Shown here: positions 7,927 to 15,344 of the stretch, piece after piece | How positions within the stretch are numbered: the stretch's first letter is position 1 | Layout: each line of letters begins with the position of its first letter | From: Actinomycetota bacterium | GTDB taxonomy: Bacteria > Actinomycetota > Thermoleophilia > Solirubrobacterales > 70-9 | Assembly: GCA_018268415.1 (NCBI GenBank) | Contig: JAFDWO010000001.1 | Coordinates: 1-51,266 of the forward strand | Direction of reading: 5' to 3' | DNA: 51,266 bases | Notes under the pieces: model-generated | What the model saw: only the letters and a program-made list of their open reading frames with translations | What the model was told of the DNA's origin: nothing | The model's database searches: none | Made by a program: the position numbers and the translations under genes

Positions 7927-9347
7927 GTGAGCACTAGATGGTCTGTCGCGGCGCTGATGATCAGGCCGACAACGATCAAGTAGGCGGCGCAGGCCACCGC
8001 AGCGATGCCGAGGGTGCGGAACCGGCGCAGTCCAGTTGCTTCGCTCTCGAGCGGGTTCGGCCAGCCGGGGGTCAGGACCAGCAACGCGGAGAGAAGGAAA
8101 GCGGGGAGGAGAAAGCGCGTCTCGACCGCGTCGGCCGGCACCGTGGCGCAACAGGCCAAGAGCGCCACGACGTAGCGCCAGCGGACTGTGCCCAGGCTAC
8201 GTCGACCGCGCGGCCAGAGGAGACGGAAGGCGGCGAGGAAGATAAGCAGGAAGCCGGCCAGACGGAACAGGCCGCGGCCAGGCGGTTCGAGGTGTTCGAC
8301 GTAGGGAGTGGTGTAGCGCTCGTCGAGCCCGTTGACGACATGTCGAAGGAAGACACCGGCCATCGTGACTGGATTGGAGACGATGATTTCGAGGTACTGA
8401 GGGGTATCCTTTACTGCTTCGCCGTCCAGGCTCGCGATGATCCCGTCGGTGCTGGGATCGCGATATTCCATCCGCGGATCAGGTCCGCCTACGTAGGTCT
8501 CGTATCGCTGGAGGCGCAGCCCTTCGGTGTACTGCAGCCCCGCCAATTCGCTACCTCCGGGCAGGGGGCTGAAGCCCCCGCCCGCGTGATGGTCGCCGAT
8601 CGACTGGGGCAGGGAGACGACCAGGAGGCCGAGCGCGAAGGCGCCGACACACAGCGCCATCCGCAGTGGCCCGGCGGGGCGCTCGGCGGGAGTTCGCCAC
8701 CAGGTCCAGGCCAGGATCAGGGCGAGCATAGGGATCAGCAGGAAGTAGGCAGGGCGGGCATTCACGGCGTAGGCAGCTGCAAGACCGGCGATGCCGAGAC
8801 ACAACGGCGAGCGGACGCGCGAGATGGCGACGAGGGCGATGACGGCCCCGATAAGCGCGGGGAAGTCGCTGAGCGGATAGCTGAGATAGCCGCTCCAGAA
8901 GACAAGAAAGAGCCCTCCGAGTGCGAGCCGAGGGAGCAGACCCCAGGTCCGCTCCGGCCAGGCCACCGCCGCCAAGGCGGGTGCCGCCACCCCGGTGAGC
9001 AGGGCGAAGAGGACCGCGTTCATGCCGATCACCTCGCCGCCCGGTCCGAGGCCGAAGAGTCCGCCTACTTCGCGCAGTAGGTAAAAGGTCAGCGGCAGGG
9101 CATAGCCGCGTAGTCCGGTGTATTCGAAATGCAGGAGCGAGAACGAGCCGTGGTTGTTGAAGGATTCAGACAGGGCCCAGTAATTGCCGGAGTCGAAGTA
9201 GAAGGGGCGGCTGCCTTGGATGGCCCCGACCAGAAGGCTCGCCAGCAGCAGGATCGCGAACGCCGTGATCGCCGGCCGGAGAGACGCGGGCATCACGGTC
9301 GATGTCGACTGAGAGGTGCGGCGCACGACCCGCGGGGCTGCGCTCAC
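7923..9347 (-). CDS. multi-pass membrane protein, GT-C-like
   Basis: A 474-residue polytopic membrane protein with helices through most of its length. A short basic N-terminus (MSAAPRVVRRTS) precedes the first helix (about 27-44). The first external loop contains PFYFDSGNYW and a later one LQRYETYVGGPDPR, acidic loops of the kind used by GT-C glycosyltransferases, but I cannot name a family. The GTG start overlaps the stop of a 32-codon leader ORF (GTGA). Its first 11 codons and upstream 150 bp are related to those of the membrane gene at 10619-12259, while the rest of the protein is not. It is coupled to the acyltransferase downstream. Confidence 0.7.
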   Translation of the reverse strand: MSAAPRVVRRTSQSTSTVMPASLRPAITAFAILLLASLLVGAIQGSRPFYFDSGNYWALSESFNNHGSFSLLHFEYTGLRGYALPLTFYLLREVGGLFGLGPGGEVIGMNAVLFALLTGVAAPALAAVAWPERTWGLLPRLALGGLFLVFWSGYLSYPLSDFPALIGAVIALVAISRVRSPLCLGIAGLAAAYAVNARPAYFLLIPMLALILAWTWWRTPAERPAGPLRMALCVGAFALGLLVVSLPQSIGDHHAGGGFSPLPGGSELAGLQYTEGLRLQRYETYVGGPDPRMEYRDPSTDGIIASLDGEAVKDTPQYLEIIVSNPVTMAGVFLRHVVNGLDERYTTPYVEHLEPPGRGLFRLAGFLLIFLAAFRLLWPRGRRSLGTVRWRYVVALLACCATVPADAVETRFLLPAFLLSALLVLTPGWPNPLESEATGLRRFRTLGIAAVACAAYLIVVGLIISAATDHLVLT

Positions 9348-9442
9348 GTCCGGCCAACCGGAGGACGGCGGTAACCTGCCGATCCGGTCAGAATCATGCG
9401 GCGACGTGCGGAACTCGGCCGGGTGGGCGGGATCCCGCTCAT
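9344..9442 (-). CDS. leader ORF 1 (32 codons), coupled to membrane gene
   Basis: This short frame starts at an ATG ten bases after a TAGTCT box and ends in TGA overlapping the GTG of the membrane gene (GTGA at 9347-9344). The peptide starts MSGIPPTRPSSAR and ends PPVGRT. A paralogue at 12256-12345 has the same ends (MSGHPPSWPISAR ... PPVGRT). In the conserved blocks the two differ chiefly at third codon positions, and their lengths differ by nine bases, preserving the frame; both facts favour real translation. It could be a regulatory leader peptide or a small protein. I recognise no family. Confidence 0.55.
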   Translation of the reverse strand: MSGIPPTRPSSARRRMILTGSAGYRRPPVGRT

Positions 9443-9452
9443 GAGGACGCCG

Positions 9453-9458
9453 AGACTA
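9453..9458 (-). promoter_or_regulatory. -10 box TAGTCT for leader ORF 1 operon
   Basis: TAGTCT on the reverse strand lies within CTTGTTAGTCTCGG, which is identical upstream of the paralogous leader ORF at 12345. It fits the actinobacterial TAnnnT pattern and would start transcription at or within a few bases of the leader ORF ATG. No good -35 is evident. Confidence 0.45.
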
Positions 9459-9526
9459 ACAAGACGAACAGAGGCGTGAGGCGCTAGCGTCACCGCTGAT
9501 TTGAATCTGGATCGGGAAAGGATTGG

Positions 9527-10600
9527 ATGCCCGCAGCGATCATCACCGGGGCCGGGGGCCTGATCGGCTCCGAGGCCGTCGACCACTTCATCGGCCAGGG
9601 GTTCGATGTGGTCGGGATCGAGAACGACATGCGCGCCCGCTTCTTCGGGCCGGAATCGTCGACGTCCCACGTCACCCGGCGGCTGGTCGACGAGCACGAG
9701 AGCTTCAAGTGGGAGAACGTCGACATCCGCGAGGCGGCCGAGGTCATGCGCATCTTCCGCGAGCATGCCGGTCAGATCGAGCTGGTCATCCACACCGCCG
9801 CGCAGCCCTCGCACGACTGGGCGGCGAGCGAGCCGCAGACCGACTTCGGGGTCAACGCCAACGGGACGCTGAACCTGCTGGAGGCGGCGCGCGCGCACGC
9901 GATCGACGCGCCCTTCATCTTCACCTCGACCAACAAGGTGTACGGCGACACGCCGAACCGGCTGCCGCTGCAGTCGCTGGAGAAGCGGCTGGAGCTGCCC
10001 GAGGACCATCCTTACCACAAGGGCATCGATACCTCGATGTCGATCGACACCTCGACGCACTCGCTGTTCGGCGTCTCCAAGGCGGCGGCCGACCTGCTGG
10101 TGCAGGAGTACGGGTACTACTTCGACATGCCGACGGTCTGCTTCCGCGGTGGCTGCCTGACCGGGCCCCAGCACGCGGGCGCCAAGCTGCACGGTTTCCT
10201 CGCCTACCTGATGAAGTGCACCGTGACCGGTACCCACTACACCGTCTTCGGGTACGAGGGTAAGCAGGTCCGCGACAACATCCACAGCGCCGACCTGATC
10301 GCCGCCTTCGACGAGTTTCGCAAGGCGCCCCGCCCCCACGCCGTCTACAACATCGGCGGCGGCCGCTTCTCCAACTGCTCGATGCTGGAGGCGATCGAGG
10401 TCTGCGAGCGCGTCTCCGGCAAGACCCTCTCTTGGGAGATGGGCGAGGAGCCGCGGATCGGCGACCACCGCTGGTGGATCTCAGACCTGGCCCCGTTCCA
10501 GGCCGACTACCCCGCTTTCACCTTGCGTTATGGGATCGACGAGATCCTGCAGGAGATGTACGAGCAGAACGTCGAGCGTTGGACAGGTGCGCCGGCGTGA
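9527..10600 (+). CDS. NAD-dependent epimerase, CDP-paratose 2-epimerase-like, Phe for Tyr
   Basis: A 357-residue SDR nucleotide-sugar enzyme. TGAGGLIGS is at residues 7-15, AAQPSHDW at 91-98 and TSTNKVYGD at 133-141, the last typical of tyvelose epimerases, as is [13 protein letters not shown]. The canonical YxxxK position reads LFGVSK (around 180-185), so phenylalanine replaces the catalytic tyrosine while the lysine is kept. I recall a subfamily with this pattern, so this may be natural rather than damage. The ATG at 9527 has a good ribosome site (GGAAAGGA, about 9514-9521), unlike most promoter-proximal genes here. It is divergent from leader ORF 1 and converges on the next membrane gene. 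Confidence 0.82.
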   Translation: MPAAIITGAGGLIGSEAVDHFIGQGFDVVGIENDMRARFFGPESSTSHVTRRLVDEHESFKWENVDIREAAEVMRIFREHAGQIELVIHTAAQPSHDWAASEPQTDFGVNANGTLNLLEAARAHAIDAPFIFTSTNKVYGDTPNRLPLQSLEKRLELPEDHPYHKGIDTSMSIDTSTHSLFGVSKAAADLLVQEYGYYFDMPTVCFRGGCLTGPQHAGAKLHGFLAYLMKCTVTGTHYTVFGYEGKQVRDNIHSADLIAAFDEFRKAPRPHAVYNIGGGRFSNCSMLEAIEVCERVSGKTLSWEMGEEPRIGDHRWWISDLAPFQADYPAFTLRYGIDEILQEMYEQNVERWTGAPA

Positions 10601-10618
10601 CGCGCTTTCGTCCGTAGG

Positions 10619-12259
10619 TCAAGGCGCTGCGGGGGGCAAGTAGGGAGACAACGGGTACTTGGCAATTGCCACTTCACACTGCTCGCGGTTTTCGATCGCC
10701 GTGTATCTGCCCGAGGTCGTGTCGATGAAGTAGGTCTTGCCGTAGAGGGAGATGTACTGTGGCGGAGTCTGACCTTCAACCTCGTAGCGACCCTTTGGGT
10801 TCACCCCTTCAGGGGTGCATTCGAATTCACTCTCCGGATAGGCGACGAGACTGGTCAGGGTCGGGTCATCGTATTTCAGCCTCACGCTTTGGGTCATGTC
10901 CCAGGTGTTGCCGAACACCGGGACTCCTGGTCCCTCTTCCACTGGCTGGCCGAAGGTCCATATCGTGCTGCCGCGCTTGGGGTTCGGAAGGTGCTCCCTC
11001 ATCGTCGTCAGCACCCGCACGTCTTCCTGGTACGCCCTGGTGAAATAACCGGAGAAGTCACCGATCGTGCGCAGCCATCCTGCCGCTATCAGCGCGCAGC
11101 CGATGGCGGCTACGACAGAGACCCAGCGGCGGCCCCGCGGGATGTCGCGCAATATCAAGGTGGCGAGGAGCATCGCCGCGGCGTAGAGCATCAGGACCCA
11201 GCCGAAGCTCGGCACCAGGTTGACCCGATCGCCGATCCCCGGTAGGAGAGGTTGGTAATAGTCGGTGCCCGGCGCGTAGATGACGTAGCCCAGGACGACG
11301 ATAATCGCGCCTGCGCCCATCGTCATCAGCCAGCGCTCCAGATCCTCCCGTATCGGATCGGCTCTGTCGCGCAGCCACCAAATGAAGAGCGCCACGGCGG
11401 GCACCATCAAGACAAGGAGGATCAGATACCAGTGGTCGGTATTGAACGGCAGGACGACGGTCATCGCCAGGGTCTTCGCCTGTTCGAGGATCAGTCGTCC
11501 GTGCGCCCATGCCCCCATTTCGGTTTCTGCGTGGCCTTCGCTTGATTGCAGCGTCACGGTGAGCGCGATCACACCGAGGACGCAGCAGTCGGCGACCCAG
11601 CGGGCCAAGGCTTCGCGCCAAGGCGCTCGCAGCAAGTAGAGGAGGATCCCCGCGAGGATCACCAGCAGGGCGATCTCGTATAGCAGCAGGCTGAGCACGA
11701 AGAACAGGATCGAGGCGGTGTGGAGCAGCAGCTTGTTCCGCAGGCTTTTGGCTTCGAAGGCCTCGAGCGCGAGCAAGAAGCCGAAGCAGACGAAGCCCAG
11801 CGACGCGGGCCCCCAGATCGTCGCCAGCCAGAACCGGATCGACGTGGCGGCTGGGAAGATGAGTACGAGGGCGGCGATCATGCCGGCGTCGAACCAGCGA
11901 AAGCCGAGCTTGCGGAGGAGCAGGTAGAAAGCTGCGCACATGCCGACGTTGGTCGCGACCTGCCACGTCAGCCAGAAGCCGACGTGGGATCCAAAAATCG
12001 AGTTCAGCAGGACCAGATAGACCGCCTGCAGCGGCCGCGGAGCAATGTTCGCCTGCGAGCCGAGTTCGGAGATCTTGTTGAAAAATCCGTGGGCTTCGCC
12101 AAAGACATAATTGGCCCGGTTTGCCCAAGCATCGCTTAGAAAGCCCCCATGGATCGCTTGCGGCTCGTAGACGATGCCCGCGATCACCGCGAGGACGAGG
12201 AGGACGATGGCGAATTGGAGGCCGGAGTTGCGGCGCACGAGACCCAGAGCAGCGCTCAC
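10619..12259 (-). CDS. multi-pass membrane protein, unknown (GT-C-like)
   Basis: A 546-residue membrane protein with a short basic N-terminus (MSAALGLVRRNS), many helices up to about residue 400 and a soluble C-terminal domain of about 140 residues rich in aromatic and acidic residues (for example TIWTFGQPVEEGPG). The early loop GGFLSDAWANRANYVF resembles the acidic loop of GT-C enzymes. The GTG start overlaps the stop of leader ORF 2 (GTGA). I chose it over an upstream TTG/ATG region because of that coupling and the match to the membrane gene at 9347. The stop lies 18 bp from the convergent epimerase stop. Function is not established. Confidence 0.7.
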   Translation of the reverse strand: MSAALGLVRRNSGLQFAIVLLVLAVIAGIVYEPQAIHGGFLSDAWANRANYVFGEAHGFFNKISELGSQANIAPRPLQAVYLVLLNSIFGSHVGFWLTWQVATNVGMCAAFYLLLRKLGFRWFDAGMIAALVLIFPAATSIRFWLATIWGPASLGFVCFGFLLALEAFEAKSLRNKLLLHTASILFFVLSLLLYEIALLVILAGILLYLLRAPWREALARWVADCCVLGVIALTVTLQSSEGHAETEMGAWAHGRLILEQAKTLAMTVVLPFNTDHWYLILLVLMVPAVALFIWWLRDRADPIREDLERWLMTMGAGAIIVVLGYVIYAPGTDYYQPLLPGIGDRVNLVPSFGWVLMLYAAAMLLATLILRDIPRGRRWVSVVAAIGCALIAAGWLRTIGDFSGYFTRAYQEDVRVLTTMREHLPNPKRGSTIWTFGQPVEEGPGVPVFGNTWDMTQSVRLKYDDPTLTSLVAYPESEFECTPEGVNPKGRYEVEGQTPPQYISLYGKTYFIDTTSGRYTAIENREQCEVAIAKYPLSPYLPPAAP

Positions 12260-12345
12260 GTGCGGCCCACCGGGGGAACGCGGCAACCTTCCTGTCCGGC
12301 CGGATGACGTGCGGAAATCGGCCAGCTGGGCGGGTGTCCGCTCAT
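12256..12345 (-). CDS. leader ORF 2 (29 codons), coupled to membrane gene
   Basis: A 29-residue frame starts at an ATG nine bases after TAGTCT and ends in a GTGA overlap with the membrane gene at 12259. It begins MSGHPPSWPISAR and ends PPVGRT, matching leader ORF 1 at both ends with a divergent middle. In the PPVGRT block the three base differences from leader ORF 1 (CCC/CCT, GTG/GTT, CGC/CGG) are all synonymous. No Shine-Dalgarno sequence is needed if the message is leaderless. Function is unknown; translational coupling or attenuation of the membrane gene is the simplest idea. Confidence 0.55.
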   Translation of the reverse strand: MSGHPPSWPISARHPAGQEGCRVPPVGRT

Positions 12346-12354
12346 GGGTTGCCG

Positions 12355-12360
12355 AGACTA
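12355..12360 (-). promoter_or_regulatory. -10 box TAGTCT for leader ORF 2 operon
   Basis: Reverse-strand TAGTCT, nine bases before the leader ORF ATG, in the same CTTGTTAGTCTCGG context as the box at 9458-9453. Confidence 0.45.
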
Positions 12361-12450
12361 ACAAGACGTACCGAGGCGTGAGTCGCCAACGTCGCCGCTG
12401 ATCTGAGATCGAGGACGAAGTCCTGGAGGCGACTTTTCATGAGACTTGTA

Positions 12451-12456
12451 TAGCTT
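12451..12456 (+). promoter_or_regulatory. -10 box TAGCTT, leaderless start at 12464
   Basis: TAGCTT ends seven bases before the ATG at 12464 and there is no Shine-Dalgarno sequence, so the transcript probably starts at the ATG. Confidence 0.45.
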
Positions 12457-12463
12457 CTCGCGC

Positions 12464-13231
12464 ATGAGGCTCTCGGTCGTCATGCCGGCCCAGAACGAGG
12501 AAGGCTCCGTCGGCGCCACGGTCGAAGGGCTGGTCTCCGTCCTCGAGGACGCCGAGATCGACTATGAGGTAGTCGTCGTCAACGACGACTCAGAAGATTC
12601 GACCGAAGCCGTGATCGCCGCGATCGGCGCACGGAATCCGCGCGTCCGCGTCCACAAGTCCCATTACGAACGCGGCTTCGGCAACGCGATCCGTGCAGGG
12701 CTCGATGTCTTCGAGGGCGACGCAGTGGCGATCGTGATGGCCGACGCATCTGACGACCCGCACGACCTTGTCGCCTACCAGCGCCTGCTCGAGGAAGGTT
12801 GGGACTGCGCCTTCGGCTCGCGCTTCATGCCTGGGGCGGAGATCCGCGACTACCCGCGCCTCAAGTACATCTTCAACCGCCTCGCGAATACCTTCATCCG
12901 CCTGCTCTTTCGGCACCGCTACAACGACACCACCAACGCCTTCAAGGCGTACAAGCGCGAGGTCATCGAGACCGTCCAGCCGCTCCTCTCCAAGCACTTC
13001 AACCTCACCGTCGAGCTCCCCCTGAAGGCGATCGTCCGCGGCCACAGCTTCGCCGTCGTTCCCACCTCGTGGACCAACCGCACGACCGGCGAAGCGAAGC
13101 TGAAGATGAAGGAGATGGGCAGCCGTTACCTCTTCATCGTGCTCTACGTGTGGTTGGAGAAGGTCCTCAGCCGCGGCGATTACCAGATCCGTGAGCCGCG
13201 GACGGGGCGCGAGCCGGTAGGACGGCCCTGA
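12464..13231 (+). CDS. GT2 glycosyltransferase (DPM1/DPG-like)
   Basis: A 255-residue GT2 enzyme. It shows VVMPAQNEEGS near the N-terminus, VVVNDDSEDSTEA as the nucleotide-binding loop and MADASDDPHDL as the metal-binding motif, then YNDTTNAFKAYKRE and TSWTNRTTGEAKLKMKEMGSRYL, a tail typical of polyprenyl-phosphate hexose synthases. A single hydrophobic stretch (YLFIVLYVWLEKVL) near the end may contact the membrane. The ATG at 12464 is preferred over a TTG at 12446 because a -10 box sits just upstream. It begins a run of four same-strand genes that includes the aminodeoxyhexose module. Confidence 0.83.
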   Translation: MRLSVVMPAQNEEGSVGATVEGLVSVLEDAEIDYEVVVVNDDSEDSTEAVIAAIGARNPRVRVHKSHYERGFGNAIRAGLDVFEGDAVAIVMADASDDPHDLVAYQRLLEEGWDCAFGSRFMPGAEIRDYPRLKYIFNRLANTFIRLLFRHRYNDTTNAFKAYKREVIETVQPLLSKHFNLTVELPLKAIVRGHSFAVVPTSWTNRTTGEAKLKMKEMGSRYLFIVLYVWLEKVLSRGDYQIREPRTGREPVGRP

Positions 13232-13271
13232 CGCCCGCCGTGGCGTGATCCTGTCGGGGGGTCGATCCGAA

Positions 13272-13277
13272 TAAGGT
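13272..13277 (+). promoter_or_regulatory. -10 box TAAGGT, leaderless start at 13285
   Basis: TAAGGT ends seven bases before the ATG at 13285. No ribosome site is visible, so an internal leaderless promoter for the aminotransferase operon is likely. Confidence 0.45.
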
Positions 13278-13284
13278 AACGTCG

Positions 13285-14400
13285 ATGGGTATCACGACGG
13301 TCGCGGCGAATGACTTCGTCCGCCAATGGGACGATGTGCGCGAGGACGCACTGGCGGCCGTCGATCGAGTCGGGGGCAGCGGTTGGTTGGTGCTCGGCGA
13401 CGAGGTCGCAGGCCTCGAGACCGAGCTGGCCAATTGGTGGGGGGTCCCGCACGCCGTTGGCGTGGCTAGTGGCCTCGACGCGATCACTATCGGGTTGCGA
13501 TGCGTCGGGATCGGCCCCGGCGACCGTGTATTGACCACGCCGTTGACGGCCTTCGCGACCACGCTGGCGATCGTCCAGGTCGGCGCCGAGCCGGTCTGGT
13601 CTGACATTGACGAGACGGGCGGCCTTGATCTCGAACGTGCGGCCGAGGTCCTCGGCGACGACCCGTCGATTCGCGCTGTGGTTCCGGTCCACCTCTATGG
13701 CCATCCGCTCGACCCCGAGCTTCTGAGCGGCCTGGTGGCAGAGTTCGATGTTGCGCTGGTCGAGGATTGCGCCCAGTCGGCTGGTGCGGAGCGCGAGGGT
13801 ATGCCGACCGGGGCGGTGGGGACGGTTGCCGCCACCAGCCTCTATCCGACCAAGAACCTTGGCGCGATGGGCGATGGCGGCGTCGTCCTCACTGCCGACG
13901 AGGAGGTTGCAGCGCGGGCCCGATCCCTTCGCGACTACGGTCAGCAAGGACGCTACGAGCACGTCGAACTTGGCCTTAACAGCCGCCTCGATGAGCTGCA
14001 GGCAGCGATACTCCGCTCCGCTCAGTTGCCACGCCTCGAGCGCCATCTCGCGCGCAGGAGGGAGGTGGCCGCACGCTACGACGAGGCGCTCCGGGGTACT
14101 TCCCTGCGACCGATCGAGACCGCCGGCGGCCGCTCCGCCCGCCATCTCTACCCGGTCGAGGTCGAGGATGACCCTGTCGGTGCCTTTCAACGACTGCGCG
14201 ACGCAGGGATTGGGGTCGGCCGCCATTATCCATTCGTCTGCTCTGACCAGCCTGCGGCCGGGGGCATCGGGGTTGCCGTCGGCGATCTCGCGGTTGCGCG
14301 ACGACTCGCTGCCCGCGAGCTCTCGCTTCCGATCCACCCCTATCTCACCGATGACGAGGTCGAGGCCGTGATCACTGCCTGCCGCGATATCCAGAGGTGA
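13285..14400 (+). CDS. sugar 3-aminotransferase, DegT/DnrJ/EryC1 family (FdtB/QdtB-like)
   Basis: A 371-residue PLP enzyme predicted to transaminate a dTDP-3-keto-6-deoxyhexose. The PLP lysine is K190 in SLYPTKNLGAMGDGG, the aspartate that pairs with the ring nitrogen is D161 in VEDCAQSAGA, and GSGWLVLGDEVAGLE near residue 31 is typical of 3-aminotransferases of the FdtB/QdtB/DesV group. Two genes downstream is the fused acyltransferase/ketoisomerase that supplies its substrate and acylates its product, which supports the 3-amino assignment. Whether the product is Fuc3N or Qui3N cannot be told here. The stop overlaps the GTG of the next gene (GTGA). Confidence 0.85.
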   Translation: MGITTVAANDFVRQWDDVREDALAAVDRVGGSGWLVLGDEVAGLETELANWWGVPHAVGVASGLDAITIGLRCVGIGPGDRVLTTPLTAFATTLAIVQVGAEPVWSDIDETGGLDLERAAEVLGDDPSIRAVVPVHLYGHPLDPELLSGLVAEFDVALVEDCAQSAGAEREGMPTGAVGTVAATSLYPTKNLGAMGDGGVVLTADEEVAARARSLRDYGQQGRYEHVELGLNSRLDELQAAILRSAQLPRLERHLARRREVAARYDEALRGTSLRPIETAGGRSARHLYPVEVEDDPVGAFQRLRDAGIGVGRHYPFVCSDQPAAGGIGVAVGDLAVARRLAARELSLPIHPYLTDDEVEAVITACRDIQR

Positions 14401-15344
14401 CCGACGTGCTCAGCTCGCTGATCATCCCCGTCTACGGCAACAGCGAGACGATCGCACCGTTGATCGAGGCGATCGAAGGAATCGAGCGGCAGGTGGAGGG
14501 CGATCTCGAGGTCGTCTTCGTCATCGACGGCAGCCCCGACGATTCGGAGACGCGCCTGCTGGCCGCTCTGCCGGATTCTTCGCTCGACGCCCGTGTGGTC
14601 GAGCATTCGCGCAACTTCGGCTCCTTCGCCGCCATCCGGACCGGGATGAACGTCGCCAGCGGTTCGCGTATGGCGGTGATGGCTGCCGACCTCCAGGAGC
14701 CACCCGGGCTGGTCGTCGAGTTCCTCCGTCGGCTCGCGACCGGAGACGTTGACATAGTCGCGGGCGAGCGGGCCAGCCGCGACGACCGCGGCGACGCCGC
14801 TGCCAGTCTCTATTGGCGCCTCTACAAACGCTTCGTCCTGCCCGAGGTGCCGGCGGGTGGCGTGGACGTCTTTGCCTGCTCCGCGGAGGTCCGTGATGTG
14901 ATCTGCTCGCTCGAGTCGGTTCATACCTCGCTGGTCGCGCAGCTCTTCTGGGTGGGCTTCCGGCGCGAGCTGGTCGCCTATGATCGCCTGCCGAGCGCCA
15001 CCCCGAGCGGTTGGACCTTCCGACGCAAGCTCCGTTATCTGTCAGACAGCGTCTTCGCCTTCACCGATCTGCCGGTGAAGGCCCTCTGGATGATCGGTCT
15101 GGTCGGCCTGGCCCTTGGCGTTGTCGTCGCGCTGATCGTGATCGTGGCGAAGGTCTTCGGTTCGATCCACGTACCCGGCTATGCGCCGACCATTCTCGTC
15201 GTTGACTTTTTCGGCAGCCTCAACCTGATCGGACTCGGAATAATCGGCTCTTACGTGTACCGCACCTACGAGACCGCGAAGGGCAGGCCGGGCGCAATTG
15301 TCGCCCATGAGATCGACATCGCCAAAGGTGGTCGGGATGGCTGA
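14397..15344 (+). CDS. GT2 glycosyltransferase with two C-terminal helices (GtrB/ArnC-like)
   Basis: A 315-residue membrane-anchored GT2 enzyme resembling GtrB and ArnC, which move a sugar from a nucleotide donor to polyprenyl phosphate. It has IIPVYGNSETI, VFVIDGSPDDS, MAADLQEPP as the metal motif, and two C-terminal membrane helices (about 229-255 and 266-288). It sits between the aminotransferase and the acyltransferase/ketoisomerase, overlapping both (GTGA at its start, ATGGCTGA at its end), so it may load the 3-acylamino sugar itself onto the lipid carrier. That donor assignment is inferred from position. Confidence 0.83.
   Translation: MTDVLSSLIIPVYGNSETIAPLIEAIEGIERQVEGDLEVVFVIDGSPDDSETRLLAALPDSSLDARVVEHSRNFGSFAAIRTGMNVASGSRMAVMAADLQEPPGLVVEFLRRLATGDVDIVAGERASRDDRGDAAASLYWRLYKRFVLPEVPAGGVDVFACSAEVRDVICSLESVHTSLVAQLFWVGFRRELVAYDRLPSATPSGWTFRRKLRYLSDSVFAFTDLPVKALWMIGLVGLALGVVVALIVIVAKVFGSIHVPGYAPTILVVDFFGSLNLIGLGIIGSYVYRTYETAKGRPGAIVAHEIDIAKGGRDG

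Larger units (their letters stand above)
9312..9504. repeat. duplicated promoter/leader cassette, copy A
   Basis: About 190 bp spanning the first ~11 codons of the membrane gene, the leader ORF, the TAGTCT box and sequence up to CCGCTGATTTGA are clearly related to 12224-12408. The best-conserved part is 9403-9503. Outside it neither the membrane genes nor the divergent genes match. Confidence 0.75.
12224..12408. repeat. duplicated promoter/leader cassette, copy B
   Basis: Counterpart of 9312-9504. Shared landmarks in order are the MSAA start region, the PPVGRT codons, GTGCGGAA-TCGGCC, GCTCATG, GCCGAGACTAACAAGACG, GAGGCGTGAG and CCGCTGAT-TGA. Confidence 0.75.

Noticed and set aside
13231-13284. 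Weak hairpin ACGCC-GGCGT after the GT2 gene as terminator
   Set aside because: Only five base pairs and no U-tract; not distinguishable from chance in GC-rich DNA.
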